64,000 bases of DNA, from contig OX467083.1 of the NCBI GenBank assembly GCA_950106755.1, forward strand, positions 47,196,555 through 47,260,554, given 5' to 3'. This document shows positions 35,996 through 47,914 of this stretch, piece by piece; the stretch's first letter is position 1, and every line of letters starts with the position of its first letter. Source of the DNA: Climacium dendroides. Taxonomy: Eukaryota; Streptophyta; Bryopsida; Hypnales; Climaciaceae. A program made the translations under genes and the position numbers. Under the pieces are notes generated by a model that did not search any database, was not told the DNA's origin, and saw nothing but the letters and a program-made list of their open reading frames with translations.

Positions 35996-36443
35996 GATGG
36001 CTGTTTTACTGAAGAGGTGTCTATTGGCCCTACTGCGAGGCCGAATTTGAGGTTTTAGTGAACCTTCTTCCACTTGTCATTGTAAAACTGCAATTTTCAT
36101 TGCACATGGCTATAGAGAAAAATTGTTAAAGCAAGGATGAGCAAGTTGGATGTGTAAAGAATGATTGAAAGTACATGCAAGTCTCATGTTAAGACTTAAT
36201 GGAAATGGAGTGTTGGGGATAGCATGGTGTGCTGAAATTGTAAATTCAAGCACAATTTGGGTCATTTTGGAGCCTCTAAGGGCATACTTGAGTACAATTT
36301 GACTTAAGAAGTTTCCCTAAAATGTGTGGAGGAATGATTTAGTAATTGAGGTAGATTAGGGTTTGCTTTTTAGGGATTTAGGAGGGCTGACCCTCTTTTG
36401 TTTAGGATCAATGAACTAAAAATCTACCAAAACATTAATAGAA

Positions 36444-36457
36444 TCCATTGCTTGGAA
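36444..36457 (+). repeat. CCATTGCTTGGAAG motif, isolated copy
   Basis: Matches the motif at 31970-31984 in copy A and the complement at 37258-37271. Only the motif and a few flanking bases are shared. Confidence 0.45.
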
Positions 36458-37143
36458 GCATTTAGATTAGAGTCCATACACTCTTTTTCGACCCACTTTG
36501 TAGTTGGATTTTACCTCACGGTGAAACTCACATTTTGATAAATTGGTTAACAACCAAAATTTATTTTTACTATAAATCTTGAAATAGAAAAATTGACTTT
36601 TATCTAGAGATTTTCAAGATCTTTGATGGTAAAATTATTTAACAATAAAAGTAGAAATAAGATTAAAATACAATTACCTTGAATGGAAAATCATAGTAAA
36701 AATAGATGAAAAATTAAAAATCATTTAAAGGAATCTCAAAAAGAATTTAAAATCTAAATTAAAGTAGAAGTCAAAGATAAAAGATAGAAGTAATTTTGAA
36801 ATTCAAAGGTAAAAAAAAATTAATGGGATAAGTCGATAAACTAGACAACGTTAGAAGTGGAATCTTTCAAGAAATATTCCAAAATTAATTTTACTTCTAA
36901 ATTGGATTGATAGTGAAAAATCTAAAGTAGAATGAAGATTTAAACAAAATTAGGTTAAAATTGAATGAAAATCAACCAAGTTAACCAAATAGAGTTCAAG
37001 TCAGAATTGAAGTAGAAGCTAAAAAATAGAAAATAACTCAAAAATTCAAAATCAATTCCAATAGTTAGAATAGAATTAAGATTTATAAACTTCTGTCATT
37101 TATCAATTTAGAATTAGAAATAGAATTTAGTTAAAAAAAACTT

Positions 37144-37271
37144 CATTGCTTGAAAGGCTATGAGCGCTTATTTATCCACCCTTGATAAATCAGCAAATAT
37201 AACTAGGTTCTTTTAGTTGATTTTATCCTATGGGTGTTCTAATGTCGGTTCATTGTACCTTTCAAGCAATG
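37144..37271. repeat. 128-bp unit with perfect 14-bp inverted ends
   Basis: CATTGCTTGAAAGG opens and CCTTTCAAGCAATG closes the unit. The inside (TTTATCCACCCTTGATAAA, ACTAGGTTC) is a diverged version of 57835-57955 in copy C, in the same orientation. The inverted ends hint at a small foldback element within the repeat family; no target duplication was seen. Confidence 0.55.
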
Positions 37272-37384
37272 GATCTTTCTAAGTGTCCTAAATGTCTTAC
37301 ACTTGCAAAACAGTTCTTATTCAATTCCAAACTTTAGTTCCTAAAAAACTAATAAAAAGGGAGACACTTGAGATTAGTGATAAG

Positions 37385-37523
37385 GCAAAAGCTTCGTCAT
37401 CTTTTAGAAAATCATTAAATTTCTATAACAATCCTAAGACTTGAAGTCAAAGCTCCGCCGTCTTTTAGAAAATCATTAAATTTCTATAACAATCCTAGGA
37501 CTTGAAGTCAAAGCTCCGCCGTT
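37385..37523. repeat. 61-bp tandem repeat, about 2.3 units
   Basis: Two near-identical 61-bp units containing CTTTTAGAAAATCATTAAAT (37401, 37462), followed by a partial third. Unit ends read AAGTCAAAGCTCCGCCG, the inverse of the unit at 30352. Confidence 0.85.
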
Positions 37524-37851
37524 GTCGTGGTGAGAGGGGTGCGCTTAGAGAACACGCGAAGTGTCTAGCTGCTAGTTATTGTGCTTTGATGGAGATTCTT
37601 CTAACATGTATCTTCTCTTGGTCTTCAAAGTCTTCAAACTCGAATCTTCACCCAATCTTCACCCATCCTATCTTGTGGTGGCTCTAAAGGGCCTGGGTAA
37701 GTGTGTGTAATAAGAAACAAGTTTTCGGACAGGTAAAACGGGACAGCAGAACACGAACTGCTGTCCGAATGATGAACTCCTAAACTTCAAATTCACCGGT
37801 CAACTGGTCATTAATCCAACCTCACCAATGAGAACGACATAAGATTTGTCT

Positions 37852-37859
37852 ATGTGGGT
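37852..37859. repeat. Left 8-bp target-site duplication of the giant hAT element
   Basis: ATGTGGGT directly before the CAGGG end; identical to 55417-55424 after the other end. An 8-bp duplication is diagnostic of hAT insertion. Confidence 0.9.
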
Positions 37860-38100
37860 CAGGGTTGTCGTGGACGTGCGTTCGCGGCAAAATTGCGTCC
37901 AAAATCGGACGTCCGCAGGGTCCGGACGTGCGGACGTGCGGACGCAGACGGACGATCCTTGGTCGCCGTCCTACGGGCGGACGGATTGGTGGACGGGCCG
38001 GTCAGACTGGCGGACGGGCAGACGGGCCAGCGGACGGGCGGATGGATGGGCGGACAGGCGGACGGAGTGGCGGACGGGCGGACGCGCGAACGGTTCAAGG
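37860..38100. repeat. Left terminal GC-rich GGACGG block
   Basis: Dense CGGACGG, GGACGTGCGGACG and CGGACGGGCGG words, G-rich on the plus strand, beginning exactly at the transposon end. The right terminus carries the same words on the other strand, so the two blocks are inverted relative to each other as subterminal repeats should be. Probable transposase-binding region (inference). Confidence 0.85.
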
Positions 38101-38490
38101 GCCAAGGGGTTTAGGGAGTCTGGGAGTGACCGACTAAGAGAGTGAGGGTTTGTAACTTTGCATTTTGCAATTTTGCATGATTTTCAGTTTGTTTTAGGGT
38201 TCTTCTTACATATTTGTGAGTTTTGGCGCTTCAGAAATTTTTACGTGCTACACACTTGAAATTGAGAACAAAAAATAACACAATGAAGATTTCTTCAATA
38301 TCACTTGGGACAAAATCCCCCCAAAATGATAGTTTCATTAATTTTTTTCAAGATAATTTGGCAACCTTGTACTACTATGAAATGCTCCGAGAACTAATAA
38401 ATCTTAGCTATTCATCTCTCTAAATCGTAAGCATTTGAGCACCAAGTTCTGTAAATGTTCTTCATTCAAATCCTTTCTAAATTTGAATGC

Positions 38491-41400
38491 CTAGGGGTGG
38501 TAATCACTATCTCCTTTCACCTCTGCCCCGCTACTGTACTCTCTTGATTGGAATCCATCATCTTCATCACTCATGGTGTTCTCTTCATCGTCTGATGAAA
38601 GTGTTTGAGTTTCCCCTCTTTTCTCTTGTACTGTTGAAGATACACGAGCTTTCTTAGGCTTGCCCATCATTTGCTCGTTCTTTACTTTCATCAAGGTTTT
38701 CCCTACACGTTCACGGAGGCGATCAACCGCTTTTCCTTTTCTCAACGGAAGTTCTGGAATAGACAAACGCTTATCAAGGGGGGGTTTTCCTGCATTCACT
38801 TTCTTCGTTGGAGAGATAGCAAACGGCTCCATTACTCGTTTGTTCTTTGCTTTAGAGGGTTCTTCCATCATCATTGTCATCCCTGCCTTTCTCCCTTCTT
38901 CAGTGAATGCCTCTATAGCATTTGAAGATTCCAGTGTCGAGTCCGCTAGCCTTGTTGAAGATGCTGGTAGGCGGTTTCCTTGCTTCTTTAACATTGAAGC
39001 CAACGTCTCATCTTCCTTGTCATCGGTGAATGAAGAAATCTGCAATCTTCGATTTTCGGTACGTTCTATTTCTTTCGAAATGATGGAAGCTCGTGTGGAA
39101 CGTTGAGAACTTCCTGAACCCACCAAAGTAGTGCTTACTCTATTAAATAGTGAGCGTGCACCTATTGGAGGAATGCTACGCGGTGGACGTACAAAACTTG
39201 TCATGTTTTCCTTTGTGCCTTGGCCACTGTGAAGCAAGTTCGGACTTCCACATTCTATCAAACGCGAACATACATTGTCTTGTGTCCCACTCGCTTCATG
39301 GTTTAGGCTACTTGGTTCCCCGTTGCTTTTGCTTGCCAATCCTCCTAGAGACTCCACGCTTATCTTGTCCACATTCATTTGCTCGCGGTCCTCAACGTTG
39401 TCATTCTTTTCTAGTTGGGCCACCACTATGGATGGAGACCTACCGCTTCCAATCACTTCATCTATTTCGGAAGTTCTAGCATTGGATGCTATGGTTCCAT
39501 TAGAAGTCAGGACTTGGACATTTGCGTCCTCTTCGTTTAGATTGAGGACCTTGTCACTACTTAGAAATCGATTTCCATCTACAAACCTTGCTATGGAAGG
39601 TACGCCTTCATCGTTTCCACAATCATTATCGTCCATTGGAAAGTCGTACTCGTTTCGGTCATTGTTGCCCATGTCATTATCATCCATATTTACTCTTCCA
39701 AACGGTTCACCTCCAAAATTGTATGTGTTGCCATCAAAATCTTCTTCTTCATTGAATATTGGGTCGTACCAATTTGCTTCTTGTTCATGTTCTTCATTCC
39801 CATCCACACGAACACCTTCTTCTTCATCTTCGTTGCTCTCGTCATCTTCGTTTGGTCCCTCCGATTCTTCTGAATCTACATTTTCAAGGTACCACTTCTT
39901 CTCATCCCTTTCCTTGGATGCGGCCAACACTCTTGAATTAGTGTACACATACACCAAATCCGCAGCTCTCTTTGTTCTCAACTTATTCCGAGATTTGTTG
40001 TGAACAAAAGAATAGCTACTCCAATTCCGTTCACATGAAGATGAAGATACCGGTTGGCCCAATATTCTCCTTGCAATTGGAGCAATGAGCTTCCCACATG
40101 CGCCTTCAAAATCCCACCAAGTGTGTGCCGATAATTTTTGTTCACTTGGATCCAACATGTTGTGGAAGGGAGGCTCCCTATGTCGAAACGCCATGAATTC
40201 CTTGACGACGTCCGCGTAGTCTGTAGGTTTACATATTCGCATGAGAACACGCTTGCATGCCTCGGTGGCCTCTGAATCGTCGGCTAGTTCTTTATCGTGC
40301 AAAAGATAGGGATTCAAAAGAGCTCCTGCATATTGGAGATCGGTCTCTACCATTTCCCATCTAGCGTTGAACGCCTCCTTCAATGGTTTGGCAAATTCGG
40401 GGCTCAATAGAAAAGGCGGATTTTCTAACCCCCCCACATGCGACCGTATCTTCCTCATAATATGCAAAACTTTCCCTGAACATGGCGTCTTTGCATCTAA
40501 ATCACGAAGGCCATACACAACAATGCCCATCAATTGCACAAAATTCGTGCAACGCCTCCAGAAATGCTCATTGTTTATTATCTTCTTTGTACATCGAGAC
40601 TTTGTACGGTTCTTCTTTTTCTTGTCATCCGACGTCTTCACATATTGTTCCCAACGCGGATCTGTCACACTCTGTTGAAGTGCTCCCTTCACTTTCAACA
40701 AGCGTTCAAGCGCAATGAAATTTGAAACAAATCTTGTTTCGCCTGGCATCAATAAGCTGTGCTCTTTTTCGTATGAACGAAATATTGCAAGCGGCATGTG
40801 CCGCTTTCTAAAAAACGTAAGAACCATACGAGCTTTGGCCACGACATCCACCACCCATGCTTCCTTCCCCCAATCTTTTAGCAACAAATTCAAGGCGTGC
40901 ACCACACAACCTTGAAAAGAAATGTGAGGATATTTGTCTTTTATGATTCTACATGCTCGAGGGTTTACAGGAGCATTGTCCGTTGTTATTTGCACCACAT
41001 TATGCGGACCCACCTCTTGTATGAATTTGTCCAAAATAGAGGCCAAGTATTCTGCGTTTTTTACGAACCCACTTGTGTCCACCGATCCCAAAAATTGTTC
41101 CCCTGCAGAAGATACAAGCATACAATTCACCAATGGCCGATTTGTAACCGAACTCCATCCATCAATAGACGAGGTTGCTCCAAACTTTCTGATACTATCC
41201 TCGGTCCTCTTCTGCAACTTTAGCTTGACATCTTCTTTCGCTTCTTCTAGTAATTTGGTTCGTAGAGCGTCGTACGATGGTGGGCTGTATGGCTTACCAA
41301 ACTCAGCTGTTTTCTTCACTGCTTCTTTGAAGGCCTCACTTCGAGCTACCGCAAATGGTATGTTGGCTGAATAGAAGAAATTGGCCCACAACGCATTCAA

Positions 41401-41874
41401 ATTGTGTCTATCAGCTTGTTCAAACCCATCTACTAGCCGACTTTGTCTTCGTGACCGATTGATGGAAGAGGGTGGAGTTGGACATTGTTCACTTGATGTT
41501 TCCACACTTTGATGTACCCTTGAAGACGCACGATGAATTTCAGATGGCGCTGCACACAAGTCCTCTTGTGTTGAACGTGAAAAATCCCTTCCATTTAAGG
41601 CATTGCTTGCAACCCTCCCTATGTTTTCACCATCTACATTGTCAAGGGCCGATCTTCGTGGAAATAACCCATTACAACTGGCAAAAAGAGTTCGAATTGA
41701 CGAAGTCAATTTTGGACATATGCTTACCCCCCTGTCGCGAACACTGTCTTTGCCTTTATATCCAAGGTGGCTCAACATGCGACACTTCCGATTTGCAAAT
41801 ACCAAGTCACATGCCTTGCACTACACTTTACCGCTTGATGGAACAACATACCAACCGGAAAAATCCTTACTCAT
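38491..41874 (-). pseudogene. hAT transposase with BED finger and long C-terminal extension; one early TAG
   Basis: The likely start is the ATG at 41874-41872. The frame then meets a TAG at 41823-41821 (codon 18) and stays open for 1,104 codons to 38491. The stop falls just before C-K-A-C, the first half of a BED-type zinc finger whose His follows about 20 residues later. Numbering from 41805, catalytic-domain landmarks are S-I-D-G-W-S-S (Asp 215), T-T-D-N-A-P (Asp 276), C-V-V-H (300-303) and E-T-R-F (about 356). The hAT dimerisation region spans about 545-630, with W-W-D-F and S-S-S-S-C-E-R-N-W holding the conserved Glu 592. Unusually, about 480 more residues follow: an acidic Glu/Asp/Asn-rich stretch, then Ser-, Lys- and Arg-rich sequence that could be disordered and contain nuclear signals. 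Role: excision and insertion of the element in the nucleus. The single TAG would need suppression, a downstream start or a true loss of function. Confidence 0.88.
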
Positions 41875-42174
41875 TGTGGAAAGCTCCATTCAAGTTCAAG
41901 TCCAAGTTCAAGTTCCAATCTTGTCTTCAGTTCCAAATGTTTAGGTTCAAATCACCATGTCACATGTATTAAATATAGTCTGTAAGCAAAGCCTTGGAAA
42001 CCAAAGCCCCCCTGTCCACTGAACTATGCATTATCAAGCAAGGGACACAAAGATTGCAGCTCCTAGCCCTTGGAAATCTTAGCGTTCAGTTTCTCAGAAG
42101 TGCTTGTAAATGCCTTCTTCCTTGCTCTTATACTCCTAATTTGTTGAATGTTGTATGCCTTAGAAGTAACCGTT

Positions 42175-42412
42175 GCCAACGGTCAGAAAACCCGACGGAC
42201 GGGGTGGGTGGACAGGGCGGACGGATGGTCGGTCGGGTCGGTCAAGGCGGACGGCCGGTAGGACGGGGGGGGGGGGAGGGGGGGGCGCGGGCGGGCGGGC
42301 GGGCGAACGGGTCGGACGGGTCGGACGGGCGGGCGGACGGGTCAAACGGGGCTGACGGGTCGGACGGTCGGACGGGTCAGACGGGCGGTCGTGCGGACAG
42401 GGCGGTTTTAGC
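42175..42412. repeat. GC-rich GGACGG block upstream of the transposase
   Basis: Runs of CGGACGGG, GGTCGGACGGG and GGGCGGGCGGGC about 300-540 bp upstream of the transposase start, on the transcription side. Open frames through it are simple-sequence artefacts. Possible binding region for transposase and a regulatory element (inference). Confidence 0.75.
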
Positions 42413-42651
42413 CTTTTAGGGTGGTCAATTTTACTTAGTTACTTCTTTACTTCGAACTTTTGGGCTCTCGGTTCAGTTGGTTGCATTCCATCCTAGGGAT
42501 AACTAGATTACGAAAGTAGTAGAAAACAAGTGTTAAGTACTACAACAAAATTCTCAATCAACGACACAATTCACTAAAAATTGGGCATAACATGCACATT
42601 TCAAATTTTCAATAAAACTTAGTCCAAGAAAATGAATTTTATGATAAAAAC

Positions 42652-42688
<37 letters not shown>
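42652..42688. repeat. (TA)n microsatellite
   Basis: About 18 TA dinucleotides in an AT-rich spacer inside the transposon. Confidence 0.95.
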
Positions 42689-42692
<4 letters not shown>

Positions 42693-42883
42693 ATAAATAA
42701 ATAATTACTTGCAACATGTTTTTCTTCACTACATGTATATGCAATACAAAAAAGTCATGATGGACATGGTGGGCCACGTACAATACTACTAGTCATAAAA
42801 AAAATGAAGCCCACACTACATAATTATATCCTGAGTGCCATTAAAATACGACTACATAGGAAATTAAACATTTCACAATTACT

Positions 42884-45800
42884 TCAACACACTATTATCT
42901 TCTTCGGCATCACGAGATGTCCCCTCCCTCGCCATGAGTCTTCTACTTGTTCGACGAGGCACCGGTTGTGGACTATTTCCATAGTTGCTCCCTCCGCGGT
43001 TAGCTTGTACCTGCATGTCAACCTTCTCAAATTGTCGTTTGGTTTCCGGAGAGTGGTCATCCTCCTCTTCATCTTCCGTTTATTCTTCTTCTTCGGAGAC
43101 AGCTCCACTTCGTGGGCCCTCAAAGCCCTCACAGCACAATCTATGTCATCCATCAGTTGTTTTATCATTTCATCCTCGCTTTTCATCATCCAAGTTTGTT
43201 CGCCTCCCTCTCCTAGATACTTCCTCCACTTGGTTATAATGTCCTTCATGTTCATGTCAAATGCCCTTGCAACGTCTTCCATCTTATGCTCTGTAGATGA
43301 TTTACCGTTTAGATCCACCACAGAACGAACTCTTGCTGCTTCTTCCAACTTCGACAAAATGAGGGCCCGCCCTATCAAATCCGTATTGTAGCCCGCAAAT
43401 TGCTTTATGACTTTTGGATCACGCTCAACCTCCACCAAGAGGTCATTTGGACCCTCTCTCTTCCATTCTTTCTCGGGAATTCGAAAGAACTTTTGGTGCT
43501 GTGTGCTCCAATGTCCGCCCATGCTGCGACAGAACAACTCTCGAGCCTCGCTGTTCTTAATCTCGAAGGCACGCAACTCAACCTCCACGTCAGACGTCAT
43601 CCAAAATAATTTATCTTTGGTGGGAAATGGGCCATCGCATAGCTCATATATTTGTGATCGAGCATCCCACTTCATTGGTTTCCCCCAATGCAAATAGTTC
43701 TGAAATTTGTATGGCTCTTGGTCAAGTGGAAGGTTCCATCGATTGTATTCGTGCCCCGTAGGCATACGGTACAAAATCCCTAGCATTTCATACAGCCTTG
43801 GACTCAGAGGAATACGGCATTCGGGACAACGGCATTGAAATTCCGCCGATCTTTGAATGCAAAACACATGGAATGTATGGCGACACTGTCCCAATGCTAT
43901 AGCTCCTTCGGGCCCAAAACAACCTTGGAAAAGAGAACAATGACCCTCCAAGATGGGAGTATTTAGAAAACTTCCTGGCACAAGCTCCTTCTCATGTTGC
44001 TGGAAGTGAGCTGACAACGTGCCATAAGGGACCCATCCTTCCTTCGCTTCCAAAGTCCAATCAATGTTCTCCATATCATAGGTCTTTCCGTGGTTTAGCC
44101 GCTCATACATCCTATCCATGTTCCCCCAAACCATAAGTTTTAAATCAGGGTCCTTTCTTTCCTCCTCCAACTTCTCTACAAAACGCTCATGAGAACTCTT
44201 GACATTCTCGTATGCTGTGTCTGATTGCAATGCATACCTCAAGAGCCCGTTCATGAGTCCGGATGATACTGAGGAATGATCTTGTAGTTGTCGCGCCCAC
44301 ATCATCCACCGTAAATCCGCATTTTCCTTTGGAAGGATTTCACTTAGTACCCCTACTTCCATCATTCGTTTCATTGTTGATTCGGCCTCATTCTTTCTTC
44401 GAACTACCAAGTCCAATTGATGCCTTAACTCTTCAACTTCTGGATTTTGTGATTGCATGGAAGCATCTTCAAATGAGGGAAGAACTATGGATTTTGGACT
44501 CGGAATGCGCTGTCAGAGTTCTACGGTCCCATCCTCAGCTTTGCCCTCGTCAAGAGGAAGAGATAGTTGATCGCTCTCTTGTGTTGGTTCACTTGCCTCT
44601 AATAGCCCTATTCCGCCAGGCGATTGTTGACCTGCCTTCTCGTTCTGTAATGTCCACAATGTTTTGCGATGCTCTTCTAACATCTCTTTGCATGTCTTCA
44701 ACTCCAACACCAACTTCTCATTCATAGCCTTGAGATTCTCATTCATGGCCTTCAAATTGTCATTCGTTCGCTTCAAAGTCTTGTTATTCTTCTTGACACT
44801 CTCATAGGCATTACCCAAGGGCTTCAAGTTTGGGGTCGGCCTCCAATACAACGTGTTGTATTTGCTCTCCAATATCTCATACTTTGCCTTGAGGTCATCA
44901 TGATCTTCTTTGGAGTAACACACCTCCTTCAACTCCAAATTCTGCTGTTCCAAAATTTTTTTATGCTTAAGGTCTTCCAACTTCTCGTCTTGTAGTTTGT
45001 CCGCAAACTCGACAAACTTTCTGAAAGCCAAAGCACCATGAAGAACGGATGGTGTCATTTTCGTAAATGTATCAGTTATTTGCGCAAGAGCAGGCGTCAA
45101 TACAGCCACAACTCTAGCTGTACATGATAGAGAATACGCCATTCTAAATATCTCGCCAAATCCTGCTGTTGAATTGCCTGAAGTGGAGCTGCGTCCTTCA
45201 TTTGTAGTGCCACCTTCATTAGGATTTCCTCCTACATGCTTAGGGCCACCTTCGTTTATAGTGCTCCCTTCATTTCCGCCATTTGTTACTTCTCTCTGAA
45301 TTTCAAATTGATTCCATCGGAGGGAACACTGCAACAAGTTCTCCATCTCTTCTAGTGGAGGCATCTTTTGTAGAGTCTTGAGATCCTCTGGGCCCAACAA
45401 AGCTAGCAACGGATGATCTTGGATAATCGGGGTCTCTTTGTCGTTGTTTACAACAGCCTCGTCTTGAGAGTCCATCCTTACATCTGTCGATTGAGTTGGA
45501 TGCTCTTCATTTTGGTTTGGTGAAGTCCGAATTGCATTTTCAGGTCTGGACAGTAGGCTTGGTTTTTTCCTTGATTTAGGAGACGGAGGGACATAAAACA
45601 TGATGTCTTGTGCTGTGTCTGCTAAAAACCGGTCAATACAAGCGTGAGCCTCCTTCACGTCTTGAATGTCTTCTCTATCTTCAATGTCTTTTATAGGATC
45701 CTCTTCTTGGTGCTTCTGTGACATCGATGTAGATCCATGTTTTGTTGGCCGAGGGAGCTTCATTGCAACGTTGCTTTCTGGCACCCCTTCTAACACGTTT

Positions 45801-46504
45801 TGTGTAGGGTTCAAATCCGTCGGTGGAGTCAAAAACACCTCTCCCTCCACATCGTCCACAAGACAAGTGCTTCCTTTTGTGGGGTCCCCCATACAAACCG
45901 GTTCTACCGCCATTTTCTTTCCATTCAGTACTTCCGTACGACGCACTTGGATTTCAAGAGGGATCTGAATTGATTCCACAGCATCCTCTAATGCTTTCTT
46001 TTCTTCACTTGCTTCAGGAAGTTGCGCCTTCGGAAGAAACATATCAGGGATATGTTTCTGACGTCTGCCAATCGCAAGTGGCAATGTCGCTATCGTAGGA
46101 TACGTACTCCAATCCACTTGACGGCCCAGTATGAGTTCAACGTAAACCATGCCTGCCAAGCTGTAGTTAATTTTGCCCTTGCTCATAGCCTTCTCCGGAA
46201 ATAAGGCCTTCCACACCTCCATCGAACAATACACAAAATGATCATTGAGGCAATTCAATGGTTTAAAACAATATTCACGGGTGTGAAGAGGGTGACACTC
46301 TCGAGGCCACAACTTCCCAATGTGATACATTTTCACGTATTTGCGGCACAATTTAGAGGTCCAATACTCCACATCCTCTTTTTCCCAACCCGTCTCAGCC
46401 TTGATGTTGACGTCATCCAAAATGTCAAACCGTAGCTCATGACCAACGCCCTTCGGCTTCGACTTCTTCTTGCCTTCAGTTGCAACACTACTTGCCCCCG
46501 CCAT
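42884..46504 (-). pseudogene. Cargo gene 1: long coiled-coil/RING protein, frame split by one TGA
   Basis: The ATG at 46504 (context GTCATGGCG) opens 663 codons, then a TGA at 44515-44513. The same frame continues for 18 codons to a Met at 44458 and on for 524 more codons to 42884. Keeping one frame suggests one gene of about 1,206 codons with a CGA-to-TGA-type change; two separate proteins or readthrough are alternatives. Residues 40-140 (W-x4-C-R-K-Y-V-K-M-x-H-I-x-K-L-W ... I-N-Y-S ... V-D-W-S-T) match the smaller cargo protein at 49626. The middle is low-complexity, followed by a predicted coiled coil (about 510-615). The second part starts with another charged helix and then a RING-H2-like finger: C174, C180, C192-x-H194-x2-H197-x2-C200, C211-x2-C214. 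This suggests a ubiquitin ligase role (inference). The tail is basic. The GC-rich block at 46769-47075 lies upstream, with TATA-like ATTATATATT sequences between. Confidence 0.7.
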
Positions 46505-46768
46505 GACTGCTTGATTGTCGAGTACTCACTTGCAATTTTAGAATGGAAATTTCCAATATATAATCCCCGTTCTCTCAAAATATATAATGTGCTTCACTGT
46601 CTCCAAACGTATGTAAGTAACCAAGGACCAAAATCCAATGTAGTATGATCAAAATATGACCCCCACTCTTCACCACATAGGAGCAACTAGCGCGTGAAGC
46701 AATAGTAGCACATCCGACGTGGCAGTGATTCCCAAATGGAAGAGTGAAAGTGAGGAAATGTGTGTTGG

Positions 46769-47075
46769 CCGTCCGCCAATATACCCGTCCGCTCCCAGAC
46801 CTAAAAGAGGCCCAGGACCGGACCTATCCCGGACCACGCGGACGTGGCCCAAGCCGGCGGACGGAGCTGCCCCGTCCGCCGCCGAAGCGGCCGGCCGGCC
46901 AGGTCCGCCCGGCGGACGGGCGGATGAAGCTGCCCCGTCCGCCGACGAAGCGGCCGGCTGGCCCGGTCCAGGTCCGCCCGGCGGACGGGCGGACAAAGCT
47001 ACCCCGTCCGCCGACCAAGCGGACGACCTGACTGCGTCCGACCGCCCCGTCCGCCCCATCCACCTAGCCCGTCGC
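46769..47075. repeat. GC-rich GGACGG block upstream of cargo gene 1
   Basis: GTCCGCC and GGCGGACGG words in both orientations, including a roughly 65-bp internal tandem repeat (AGCTGCCCCGTCCGCCG, then AGCTACCCCGTCCGCCG). It sits about 260-570 bp upstream of the gene's ATG. Long frames on both strands across it are composition artefacts. Confidence 0.8.
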
Positions 47076-47883
47076 CTATTATTTCGAGGCGTTCAAATTT
47101 TTGACAATTTGGCATGAAGCCTAGGATTCTTCTCGTCCACCTTTACTTACTGTCATTTTTTGGGGGTCAATTAAAGTTTCAGCATCCTATGCTTTTCTCA
47201 TTAACCCAGAAAATAAGAAATAGACAAGTTATAATCAGATTTTAAATAATCATTTAGAGTTCTTTGAAGTTTACAGTGAGACCCTAAACCCTAGAACCCT
47301 AGAACCCTAAAACCCTCAACTCTTAGTCTCCTACATTTCAGATTATGCCATTGTTTTGAGCAAATTATAAATTTGTAATATTCATTTGAAATTGTATGTA
47401 TACAAATTTTAACTAGATATAAAGGATATTATTTTTCTATTTATTTTTTCATCATGTAGGATATTTCGAAGGGAAAGAAAAAAACAAAAACATGATCAAT
47501 ATTAGTGATGAAGTGAAACGTTATAATTCCCAATTGACCAAATTGAGATGGTGCTACAATCACAACAATTACTTCAAGGGGTTTGGTTTTGGTTCTAGTT
47601 TTGAACGTCATGGACAATTTCCATTGACTTCAAGGTGTTTTGTACATATGGACTTATAGAGAAGACAAAAATGTATATAACTTATGCATGTCACACACTG
47701 CAACGCCATGTTTGTACTGTATTTTGTAATGCCCTTTTTTGATTAGGATTGTTTTAAAAGTAAGGATATACAAAGAGTGTAAGACTTCACAACATTTCTG
47801 AAATTAGTAGAACTGTAAAATCCTTACTCATTGTGAAAAGCATTATAATCTTCTAATCCATAAAAGATATGTTTTTTGTTTTG

Positions 47884-47914
<31 letters not shown>

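Noticed and set aside
39275..40003. 242-codon Ser-rich plus-strand frame
   Set aside because: Antisense shadow of the transposase's acidic and serine-rich tail.
37860..47075. Smaller separate transposons bounded by neighbouring GGACGG blocks
   Set aside because: Looked for CAGGG ends with matching 8-bp flanks at the internal blocks and found none; only the outermost pair has them.
46670..47117. Frames of 79-132 codons on both strands
   Set aside because: Same explanation: GGACGG simple-sequence block with no stop codons in any frame.
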